A DNA stretch of 12,053 nt from NCBI GenBank assembly GCA_031270205.1, contig JAISYA010000245.1, positions 1-12,053 of the forward strand, in the 5' to 3' direction. Every line of letters starts with the position of its first letter. The first letter of the stretch is position 1. Both the position numbers and the translations under genes were made by a program. Origin of the DNA: Treponema sp. GTDB taxonomy: Bacteria; Spirochaetota; Spirochaetia; Treponematales; Breznakiellaceae. This document shows, piece by piece, positions 1 to 6,006 of the stretch. The notes beneath the pieces were generated by a model. It had not been told where the DNA came from, searched no databases, and saw only the letters and a list, made by a program, of their open reading frames with translations.

Positions 1-2
1 AA

Positions 3-35
3 GAATTTCTAAACAAAAGGCTGTCCGGCAACTGA
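3..35 (+). CDS. possible last ten codons of an upstream rightward gene
   Basis: The window opens inside a reading frame that could encode EFLNKRLSGN and stops with TGA at 33-35. A strong rightward terminator follows 45 bases later, so some rightward transcription unit must enter from the left. Which frame is coding cannot be settled from so few codons: frame 1 stops at 10-12, and frame 2 stays open into the terminator. No function can be assigned. Confidence 0.25.
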   Translation, partial: EFLNKRLSGN

Positions 36-80
36 TCCTCGTTAAGCTGGTATTCCTTCAAAGCCTTACATACAAGGCCG

Positions 81-110
81 GCCGCCCGGGTAAACGGGCG
101 GCTGTTTTTT
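81..110 (+). terminator. rho-independent terminator, rightward
   Basis: A perfect 8-bp stem GCCGCCCG (81-88) / CGGGCGGC (95-102) encloses the loop GGTAAA and is followed by TGTTTTTT. On the opposite strand no T-run follows the stem, so it works rightward. It closes whatever unit enters from the left edge. Confidence 0.85.
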
Positions 111-157
111 AAACCCAAACCGGGGTCCGGAGCTTACCTTTAATTTTTTATTTGCCT

Positions 158-177
158 CCGCGGGGCAAGCCCCGCGG
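158..177. repeat. GC-rich perfect palindrome
   Basis: CCGCGGGGC (158-166) and GCCCCGCGG (169-177) are perfect inverse complements separated only by AA. No T-run follows on either side, so it is not a simple terminator. In a hairpin the innermost bases would have to open to form a loop. It may be a REP-like dispersed element. Confidence 0.6.
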
Positions 178-237
178 TATCTTAAACGTTGCGTTAGTTC
201 GATCGGAGGCTCGTTCGAGAGGAAATTTATTATACCG

Positions 238-300
238 TCTGGTTTAATACCAAATCATTGTAAACGTTGCGGCATTTGAGCCGCGGGGTATTAAACCAGA
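238..300. repeat. 14-bp perfect inverted repeat with 35-base spacer
   Basis: TCTGGTTTAATACC (238-251) is exactly complementary to GGTATTAAACCAGA (287-300). The spacer contains the second copy of the direct repeat TAAACGTTGCG. Terminal inverted repeats around a short core would fit a tiny non-autonomous element of about 63 bp, or a long-stem RNA hairpin. I see no clear flanking target duplication. Confidence 0.55.
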
Positions 301-305
301 CTTGC

Positions 306-331
306 GAATAAAAATGCGAATATACGCATTT
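306..331 (-). terminator. weak candidate terminator for the leftward operon
   Basis: Read leftward, the stem AAATGCG / CGCATTT (arms 325-331 and 312-318, loop of six) is followed by a T-rich tract ending near 306. The stem is short and only partly GC, and it lies about 130 bases past the hemerythrin stop. It is only a candidate for the operon end. Confidence 0.35.
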
Positions 332-354
332 GTTACGCGAAACAGCATGTGTCC

Positions 355-390
355 CAACTGAGCATTTTTTAATGAGAAAATGCTCAGTTG
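355..390. repeat. 14-bp perfect hairpin downstream of the hemerythrin operon
   Basis: CAACTGAGCATTTT (355-368) pairs perfectly with AAAATGCTCAGTTG (377-390) around an 8-base loop. The word GAGCATTTT recurs at 392-400 in a small hairpin of its own (GAGCA/TGCTC). No T-run follows in either direction, so the likely role is 3'-end protection of the leftward mRNA or a factor-dependent stop. It lies 69 bases past the last stop codon of the operon. Confidence 0.55.
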
Positions 391-458
391 AGAGCATTTT
401 GCTCCCTTCGCCGCTAAAAATCTTTAAGTTTATGATGTGGCGAGCGTCACCTTTTCAG

Positions 459-869
459 CTAATTACCGCCCTTCGCTTTCACAAAGGCGGCCATGCGGAA
501 GTCGTCGCCTTTGATGTGGTTGAGGAGCCATTCGCCGATGGCGTTGGTTACGATGCCGATCATTTCCTCTGTGGGGCCTTCCCTGACCAGCCGCCCGGTT
601 AATTCGCCTACCGTTATCTTGAATTCGTCGTGGTAACGCTTGTGAACCAGGTAATCGGGATAATCGTACTGTACCTGGAGTTTTTCCTCGGTGGAAAAGT
701 GCATGACCGTGTAGCCGGTCAGGAATTCCACGGTTTTGAATATCTCTTCTTTCCCCTTTCCCTCTGCAGAGGCGCTGACTATGTTGTTCAGCGCCGCTAT
801 CAGCTGTTTGTGCTGATTGTCAATCTTTTCATGTCCGGTCTCAAGACTACTGTCCCATTCATACGCCAT
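459..869 (-). CDS. bacteriohemerythrin
   Basis: This 136-residue protein is a single-domain bacteriohemerythrin, a four-helix bundle that binds O2 at a non-haem di-iron centre. All expected iron ligands are visible: H20 in IDNQHKQL, H57 and E61 in the HFSTEE segment, H76 and H80 in HKRYH, then H118 and D122 in LLNHIKGDD. The length is normal and there is no signal peptide, so it is cytoplasmic. The start is supported by GGAAGGAG at 876-883, seven bases upstream of ATG. It follows the NHL/VWA gene by 27 bases and is the last gene of the leftward operon. In an anaerobe the usual proposals are O2 scavenging, delivery or sensing. The family is certain; the physiological role is inferred. Confidence 0.95.
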   Translation of the reverse strand: MAYEWDSSLETGHEKIDNQHKQLIAALNNIVSASAEGKGKEEIFKTVEFLTGYTVMHFSTEEKLQVQYDYPDYLVHKRYHDEFKITVGELTGRLVREGPTEEMIGIVTNAIGEWLLNHIKGDDFRMAAFVKAKGGN

Positions 870-896
870 TATACGCTCCTTCCTTTAACAATTCCG

Positions 897-2948
897 CTAT
901 TCCAAAGGCGGGAAATAACCTGTGGTATCCCGCCCGGAACGCTCCATCAAATACACTTCCGCCTCTACCGGAAGCCATGCTCTGCCGAAATCGGTCCCCA
1001 GTTGGGAACGGTAACTTATACTATACAGACCGCTGGGAATTGACGCAATAGACCGGATCATCTCCCCTATTCCCTGGGGGCGGTACAGGGACAGGGCCTG
1101 GCCGCCGGTTTCCCGGCACAGATAGCGGATTTCCTCCGAGGGCGCGCCGCCGCCGACAATAACCGCGTTGAACGCTATACCGTTGTTGGCAAGATAGGCC
1201 GCCAGTTCCGAAAGGCTGTACTGCTCAAAGCCCAGTTCCCCCACGCCGCCTGAACCGATGTACACGACAGAGCGCTTCTTTTCGCCGGGCAGCAGGTCCG
1301 TGGCGGCAAGACGCAGGCCCAGGTCGAAACGCCAGCGGGGGCTGTAAGAAGCGCCGGCGCCCCTGGCCGCGGTCAGGGGATTTTCGCTGCGTTCCCGCTG
1401 TGGCTGCGCGCCGGCGGAAACCGCCGAGACGATACGTCCGTTTCCCTCAAGGGCGCGGGTAATGTCGGCGGCGGCCTGGGCGAGATCGTCTTGCAGATTG
1501 GCCGTGGCCGGGGAGCGTTCTACCAGAAGCGAAATATCCGCCCTGTCTGAACGGTAGGCGGGGAGCAGGAACGTCTGTTCACTCACCGTCCGGCCCTGCT
1601 CGCTTAAGAGAAAGTTCAGCCCTTCAAGGCCCACGATGGGGCGGCGTAGACGGTCCTCAACCCGCAGCTCCACCGTTATCTGGGGGAAACGCTCCGCCGA
1701 AACCCGCTCGATCTGCACAAAAAGGCCGGACGCGAGATCGTCAAAGCGGGTCAGCACCGAAACCTCCCCGGCGGCGAAATTGGCGGCCAGCACGTTGCCG
1801 TTCCGGTCCATGTCGGCGCCGGTTATACGGACCCGCTCGTTCCCGGCAAGCCCCAGTTCACGGACAATGGCGGAATCAATGTCAATGAGCAGCACTCGGT
1901 TGGTGTCCGCCACCAGGAGCCTGCCGTCGGAAAGGAAGCGGAGGCTTTCAGGCCCCCGTAGTCCCTCGCCGGTAAGGACGCCCAGGTAGTTCCCATTGGA
2001 GTCGAACATGTAGATTTGCTTTGCCGCGGCGTCGGCGGCGTAGATTTTGCCGTCTTTGACGGCAATGCCGGTGGGGGAAAGAAAACCCGGAAAGAGGGCG
2101 CTTTTCAGGCCGAAAGAAAGAATAAAGGCCCCGTCCGGATCGAATTTGGAGATATGCCGCCTGCCATAATCCGCCACGTAGAGGTAGCCGTCCTCATCAA
2201 CGGCGAGGTTCTGTGGGCTTACAAACATACCGTCCCCCAGCCCTTTGGAGCCGATGTAGGCCTGCCAGTCCCCCTGACTGTTGAGGACGCTCACCCTGCC
2301 TCCCCGAAATTCGGAAAGGTAGAGTCTGTCCCCGATTCCCTTTACGAGGTCGTAGGGCCGGTCAAAGCCGTTGATGGGGCCGCGCTTGCGGTCTTTTACC
2401 ACGCCGTTGACATCGATCCTGACGATCTCATTGCTGCCGTAGGCCACTACCCAGGCGGAACCGTCGCCCACGGGCAGGACCGCCGTAGGCTGCCGGTACA
2501 GCACATAATCCTCGTAACGGCCGGGATAGCGGCCCGCCTCCACATAGCGGATCTCGTCGTCGGCCACGGGAAGGAGTGAGCGGCGGTTCGCCACGGTCTC
2601 GATGCGGCTCAAGAGGAGCATACCCGGCCCGCTGTTCCGGCCGTAGGCCTCGGCGGCGGCGCGCCACTGCCTGACGGCGATCTCCTCAAAGCCGGAGCGG
2701 TAATACGCCTTGCCCAGCCATTCCAGAATGACGGCTTCGCCGGGCCTGAACGACAAAGCCCGCTCAAAGGAAAGAATCGCCTCGTTAAAAGCGTAGCGGT
2801 AATAGGCCTGTACGCCGATGCGGAATTCCTCGGCCGCGCTGACCGCGCCGGCATCGTCGCCGCCGGTAACCGGGACACGATCCTGGGCTTTAACAAAAGA
2901 AAGGAAAAGGAGCAGAAACAGTACGGCGGTGCAAAACCGTTTTTTCAC
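897..2948 (-). CDS. exported TPR / NHL beta-propeller / VWA-like protein
   Basis: This is a 683-residue exported multidomain protein. Residues 1-21 form a signal peptide (positively charged start, hydrophobic run, VKA before Q22). Residues about 40-105 look like one or two TPR units. Residues about 150-400 hold NHL-type propeller repeats, seen as recurring blades such as LAVDEDGYLYVAD, GIAVKDGKIYAAD and LRFLSDGRLLVAD. Residues about 420-640 resemble a von Willebrand A fold, with LAAYLANNGIAFNAVIVGG and the late RETGGQAL segment. The metal-site motif DxSxS is degenerate (ERSPA at 477-481), so divalent-metal binding is doubtful. Translation starts at GTG, overlapping the TPR gene's TGA by 4 bases, with GGGGAGG just upstream. 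A periplasmic or envelope scaffold role is inferred. Confidence 0.85.
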   Translation of the reverse strand: MKKRFCTAVLFLLLFLSFVKAQDRVPVTGGDDAGAVSAAEEFRIGVQAYYRYAFNEAILSFERALSFRPGEAVILEWLGKAYYRSGFEEIAVRQWRAAAEAYGRNSGPGMLLLSRIETVANRRSLLPVADDEIRYVEAGRYPGRYEDYVLYRQPTAVLPVGDGSAWVVAYGSNEIVRIDVNGVVKDRKRGPINGFDRPYDLVKGIGDRLYLSEFRGGRVSVLNSQGDWQAYIGSKGLGDGMFVSPQNLAVDEDGYLYVADYGRRHISKFDPDGAFILSFGLKSALFPGFLSPTGIAVKDGKIYAADAAAKQIYMFDSNGNYLGVLTGEGLRGPESLRFLSDGRLLVADTNRVLLIDIDSAIVRELGLAGNERVRITGADMDRNGNVLAANFAAGEVSVLTRFDDLASGLFVQIERVSAERFPQITVELRVEDRLRRPIVGLEGLNFLLSEQGRTVSEQTFLLPAYRSDRADISLLVERSPATANLQDDLAQAAADITRALEGNGRIVSAVSAGAQPQRERSENPLTAARGAGASYSPRWRFDLGLRLAATDLLPGEKKRSVVYIGSGGVGELGFEQYSLSELAAYLANNGIAFNAVIVGGGAPSEEIRYLCRETGGQALSLYRPQGIGEMIRSIASIPSGLYSISYRSQLGTDFGRAWLPVEAEVYLMERSGRDTTGYFPPLE

Positions 2949-3757
2949 CCGGCCTCCCCGGTCACCAGTTTGAAGTGTTCCTGTATATCCTTTTCATCGG
3001 GGGCCAAATCCAGGGCGCGGCGGAGCCAGGTGCGGGCCTCCACCGGCTCCCCGCCTTTGAAATAGGCCCAGCCCAGGGAGTCAAGATAGGCCGGACTCTG
3101 GGGGTTTTTATCCACCGCCTTCCGGCAAAGCCGCAGCCCCCGCATAACGTCGATACCGGCGTCCGCCAGTATATAGCCCATACTGTTCATGGCGGTGGCG
3201 TTGTTTTCGTCAATATCCAGGGCTTTTTCGTAGAAATCTATGGCGTTCCTGTAACGCCTCTGGGTCCATGCGGCGTATGCCAGGGTATTATAAAGCTGGG
3301 GTGATTCAAAGCCGTTGGTCTGCAGGCGCTTGAGTTCAAATTCAGCCATTTTGGTACGCTGCGTGATGACGTATATATACGCCAGAGTCATGCGGCACTG
3401 ATAAACCCTGAGAAGATCCTGCCCGGCGACTACCACCTGTTCAAGGTACAGCAGAGCCTCGTCATAGCGGGCAAGTTTCGTATAACACAGTCCCAGAAAA
3501 TAGGCAAGCTCGGTCCGGCCTTCGTCGTCAAAACCGTCCGTTTTTACCATCAGAAATTCTTCCAGGGCCTTTTCCCAGCGTTTCATGCGGAACAGCCGTA
3601 TTCCCTCTTTAAGGGCCTTGCCGGCAAGAGAAACTTTCTCTTTCGTTTTGCCTGCTGCTTCAGACGCCGGAGGTTTTTCTCCGCCGTTCCTGGAACGGCC
3701 TTTGGGACGCAAAGGATCATCGGGACGCGGTTCTTTTTCTGCGGGCCTGTCTGTCAT
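2945..3757 (-). CDS. cytoplasmic tetratricopeptide-repeat protein
   Basis: The 270-residue product has a charged, proline- and glycine-rich, probably disordered N-terminus (about 1-42), then about six TPR units between residues 45 and 260. The clearest repeats are at 154-187 (YNTLAYAAWTQRRYRNAI..) and 222-255 (AYLDSLGWAYFKGGEPVEA..). No signal peptide or membrane segment is visible, so it should act in the cytoplasm as a protein-interaction platform. Its ATG overlaps the surE stop (ATGA at 3754-3757), and its own stop overlaps the GTG of the NHL gene, which implies translational coupling on both sides. A GGGGGAG sits about nine bases upstream. The binding partner is unknown; the TPR-bearing product of the next gene is exported and so would be in another compartment. 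Confidence 0.85.
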   Translation of the reverse strand: MTDRPAEKEPRPDDPLRPKGRSRNGGEKPPASEAAGKTKEKVSLAGKALKEGIRLFRMKRWEKALEEFLMVKTDGFDDEGRTELAYFLGLCYTKLARYDEALLYLEQVVVAGQDLLRVYQCRMTLAYIYVITQRTKMAEFELKRLQTNGFESPQLYNTLAYAAWTQRRYRNAIDFYEKALDIDENNATAMNSMGYILADAGIDVMRGLRLCRKAVDKNPQSPAYLDSLGWAYFKGGEPVEARTWLRRALDLAPDEKDIQEHFKLVTGEAG

Positions 3758-4515
3758 GCTTCCATTCTCCCCCGGACTGCTTCCACGTCCACCGGATGAA
3801 TGAATACGGCGCTCATGGAAGCCTGATTCTTCGATACCACATCCCAGTCCGAACCCGCTTCCGGCCTGGCGCCGATCTCGCCGACCCTGGCAAAACAGTA
3901 GCGGCCGTCCTGGGCCTCGTATCGATCTATGCGGTCATGGTAATGGCGCAGCGAGGGAAAGGCGGGAACGAGCGCATGAGGGGCCGCCGCCCTGTTGGGG
4001 ATGTTCACGTTCACAAAGGTATCGGCCTTCCAGAAGCGCCGCATTTGTTCAAGCCGGTCGACCGCGAAGGAAACGGCCATTTCCCAGTTCCAGGCGTCGC
4101 CCTCAAGCAGCGAAAGCGCCAGTGAGGGAATACCGATGAGGCTCCCCTGCCGGGCCGCGGCGGCGGTCCCCGAATAGATAATATCGGTCCCCATATTCGC
4201 CCCCCGGTTTATCCCCGAAATGAGCAGATCCGGCGGTATCCCGCCGTCATCATCCACGACCTTTAACTCGGGAATACCCCCCAGCAGGGCCAGCACCACA
4301 CAGTCCGCCGGGGTTCCCGAACAGGACCAAGTATCCTTTTCAATTTCGGTGAGTTTGCGGGGACCGAATAAAAAAGAAATGGAATGGGAAACACCGGAAC
4401 GGTCCGAATCGGGAGCAACCACGAACACCCGGTGTCCCGCCTCCCGTAGCGCCTTCGCCAAAAGAATGATGCCGGGAGACGCGCGGCCGTCGTCGTTGGT
4501 CAACAGAATTCTCAT
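3754..4515 (-). CDS. surE: 5'/3'-nucleotidase SurE
   Basis: This 253-residue protein is SurE, a metal-dependent nucleoside 5'-monophosphate phosphatase. The family signatures are intact: ILLTNDDG at 3-10 with metal ligands D8 and D9, APDSDRSGVSHSIS at 34-47 with S40, and SGINRGANMGTDIIYSGT at 100-117 with N103. The length is normal for SurE and no export signal is seen. It starts 10 bases after the stop of the kinase gene and ends overlapping the TPR gene start by 4 bases, so it sits inside the operon. A modest GAGG lies about 10 bases upstream of ATG. SurE is linked to stationary-phase survival and nucleotide-pool cleaning in other bacteria; its link to the neighbours here is unknown. Confidence 0.95.
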   Translation of the reverse strand: MRILLTNDDGRASPGIILLAKALREAGHRVFVVAPDSDRSGVSHSISFLFGPRKLTEIEKDTWSCSGTPADCVVLALLGGIPELKVVDDDGGIPPDLLISGINRGANMGTDIIYSGTAAAARQGSLIGIPSLALSLLEGDAWNWEMAVSFAVDRLEQMRRFWKADTFVNVNIPNRAAAPHALVPAFPSLRHYHDRIDRYEAQDGRYCFARVGEIGARPEAGSDWDVVSKNQASMSAVFIHPVDVEAVRGRMEA

Positions 4516-4525
4516 CTGCCGCGCC

Positions 4526-5689
4526 TCAATTCCGCGCTATACGGCCGCCGGTGGCAAGCCGTACCTCGTAGATAACCGGATGAAAACCGAATATCCGCTC
4601 GTAATCCTCAAACCGCTTTTTATACTCTTCCGCCAGTTCGCCGGGCATTATGGCATAGGTACAGCCCCCAAAACCCTGCCCGGTCATACGGGAGCCGATT
4701 ATCCCCTCGATTTCCTGGGCCCGCTTTACGAGCCAGTCCACTTCGGGGCAGCTCACCTCGTAGAGGTCCCGCAGGCTCTCGTGGGAGTGGTATATAATCC
4801 GGGACAAAGCGGGCATATCCTTCCGCCGCAGGGCGTCTTCGGCGTTGTAAACGCGGCGGATCTCCTGCACAATGTGCATGCTCCGCCGGCGGATCCCTTC
4901 GGGGAGATTCCCCATATAATCCGCGAGGTCGCTGGTGGCATAGTCCCTGAAACTGGCCCCTTCCCGCTTTTGGGAAAGCAGTTCAAGACCCTTTTTCGTA
5001 TCCTGCCGCCGGCGGGCAAGCTCGTTATCAACATCCATACGGGGCACACGGGAATCCGTCAGCAAAAACTTGCAGCGCAAAAAAGGGGACTTTATCTTTT
5101 GGACGCTCAGGTTCGTTTCGTCAACCAGCAGGAACTGGTCTTTGCGGGCGGAAAGCAGGATAAGGTAGTCGACCGCGCTGGTTTTGGTCCCGAAAAGGAA
5201 CGTATGGGCCTCGGTGATTTTGTTCAGCAGTTCCCGCTCGTTAAGATGGGCGCGAAACAGCCCCCGCATGGCTATGGCCGCCGCCACTTCAATAGCGGCG
5301 GAAGAGGCCAGGCCCACCTGCTGGGGTATGTCCCCCATAACGGTAAAGTTGAGCCCCTTCACCGGATAGCCAAGCACGGCGAATATCCGGATAACGACTT
5401 TAATATAGTTCGCCCAGCGGTCCTCCCGCTTGTATTTCAGGTTGATCAGGGTGGTCCGTTTCCGTTCTTCCAGATTGGCGGCGTAAAAACGGAGGGAATT
5501 GTCCCGTCTCATGCTTACCGCCACCTTGATATGCCGGTCAATCGCGGCGGAAAGGAACAGGCCCGCGCCCGGCTCCCCGTGTTCCCCCAGAAAATGAACC
5601 CTGCCGGGCGCTTCGGCCACGGCTACAGATTCGGATCGGTCGTCTTCAAGAACGTATTCCCTGCGATGGATGGGACCGATATCCAGCAT
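4526..5689 (-). CDS. galK: galactokinase-family GHMP kinase
   Basis: The 387-residue product is an ATP-dependent sugar kinase of the GHMP superfamily. Motif 1 is APGRVHFLGEH (27-37), motif 2 is GDIPQQVGLASSAA (119-132), the catalytic Asp is probably D174 in SAVDYLI, and motif 3 is SRMTGQGFGGCT (333-344). The galactokinase-typical segment SHESLRDLYEVSCPEVD (302-318) is also present. The sugar-contact signature GEHTDY of classic galactokinases reads GEHGEP here, so the conserved Asp is Glu (E39) and the Tyr is Pro. Galactose is the likely substrate, but a related sugar is possible. No other Leloir-pathway genes are adjacent. It is the first gene of the operon, with GAGG about nine bases before ATG and a promoter about 70 bases upstream. 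Confidence 0.82.
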   Translation of the reverse strand: MLDIGPIHRREYVLEDDRSESVAVAEAPGRVHFLGEHGEPGAGLFLSAAIDRHIKVAVSMRRDNSLRFYAANLEERKRTTLINLKYKREDRWANYIKVVIRIFAVLGYPVKGLNFTVMGDIPQQVGLASSAAIEVAAAIAMRGLFRAHLNERELLNKITEAHTFLFGTKTSAVDYLILLSARKDQFLLVDETNLSVQKIKSPFLRCKFLLTDSRVPRMDVDNELARRRQDTKKGLELLSQKREGASFRDYATSDLADYMGNLPEGIRRRSMHIVQEIRRVYNAEDALRRKDMPALSRIIYHSHESLRDLYEVSCPEVDWLVKRAQEIEGIIGSRMTGQGFGGCTYAIMPGELAEEYKKRFEDYERIFGFHPVIYEVRLATGGRIARN

Positions 5690-5730
5690 CTATATAAACC
5701 TCACAATGTTTTCAGCGTTTTTTACAGATA

Positions 5731-5750
5731 TGACCCCCTCGGGGGCGTCA
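5731..5750 (-). promoter_or_regulatory. hairpin at the predicted 5' end of the galK operon mRNA
   Basis: Read leftward, the transcript would begin near 5750 with TGAC pairing to GTCA and a C4-5/G4-5 stem around a GA turn, with one bulged base. From the -10 box at 5757-5762, transcription should start at about 5750, so the hairpin sits at the extreme 5' end. Such structures can protect mRNA from 5'-end-dependent decay. The start point itself is predicted, not observed. Confidence 0.5.
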
Positions 5751-5756
5751 AAACCT

Positions 5757-5785
5757 ATTGTACCGGAAATAATTATTTTATTCAA
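5757..5785 (-). promoter_or_regulatory. sigma70-type promoter of the galK-surE-TPR-NHL-hemerythrin operon
   Basis: Read leftward, TTGAAT (5780-5785) is followed after exactly 17 bases by TACAAT (5757-5762). Each hexamer is close to consensus, and the spacer is AT-rich within GC-rich surroundings. The predicted leader to the galK ATG is about 60 bases. The same -35 hexamer and spacing recur in the chemoreceptor promoter. Confidence 0.75.
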
Positions 5786-5954
5786 TAAAAACGGGATAAA
5801 AAACGAAGGTTTTTTTCGCCGTTATTCGGAAGCCGGTATGACGCCGGCTATGGCGGCTTCGGCAGCGGCGGTAACAAGCTGCCTTGACAACGCTGCCAAG
5901 ACAGCAAGGATCCCTTTATATATTGAGGGTTTTTTGTGTTATCCTGAAAAATCG

Positions 5955-5998
5955 CAAAAAAACCACAAGCGCAACAGGCTCCCGGGCTTTTGTGGTTT
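5955..5998 (-). terminator. rho-independent terminator of the chemoreceptor gene
   Basis: Read leftward, AAACCACAA (5990-5998) and TTGTGGTTT (5960-5968) form a 9-bp stem that runs into four further Ts (5956-5959). An inner AAGC/GCTT pairing can extend or shift the stem. It begins nine bases past the chemoreceptor stop codon and separates that gene from the galK operon. Confidence 0.75.
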
Positions 5999-6006
5999 GC
6001 CCTCCG

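Larger units (their letters stand above)
111..458. other. intergenic region rich in inverted repeats, no convincing gene
   Basis: This stretch lies between a rightward terminator and the 3' end of the leftward hemerythrin gene. I see no coding sequence with a believable start and ribosome binding site. It holds at least four perfect inverted repeats (158-177, 238-300, 312-331, 355-390). The 11-base direct repeat TAAACGTTGCG occurs at 183-193 and 261-271. The motif CCGCGG followed by a TAT/TTAAAC tract occurs near 173-186, with a similar version at 281-296. This suggests decayed or dispersed small repeats, or 3'-UTR structures of the hemerythrin operon. Confidence 0.6.
5690..6006. other. intergenic region between the chemoreceptor and galK genes
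   Basis: These 317 bases hold the leftward chemoreceptor terminator (5955-5998), the galK promoter (5757-5785) and a 5'-end hairpin (5731-5750). Between terminator and promoter, about 5820-5915, several short inverted repeats compete: GAAGCCG (5829-5835) with CGGCTTC (5854-5860), AGCCGG (5831-5836) with CCGGCT (5844-5849), and GCTGCCTTG (5878-5886) with CAAGACAGC (5897-5905, one mismatch). I see no convincing gene here. Confidence 0.6.

Noticed and set aside
4220..5788. 522-codon rightward frame opposite galK and surE
   Set aside because: It is antisense to two genes with intact family motifs and has no recognisable domains. Long antisense frames are common in GC-rich DNA.
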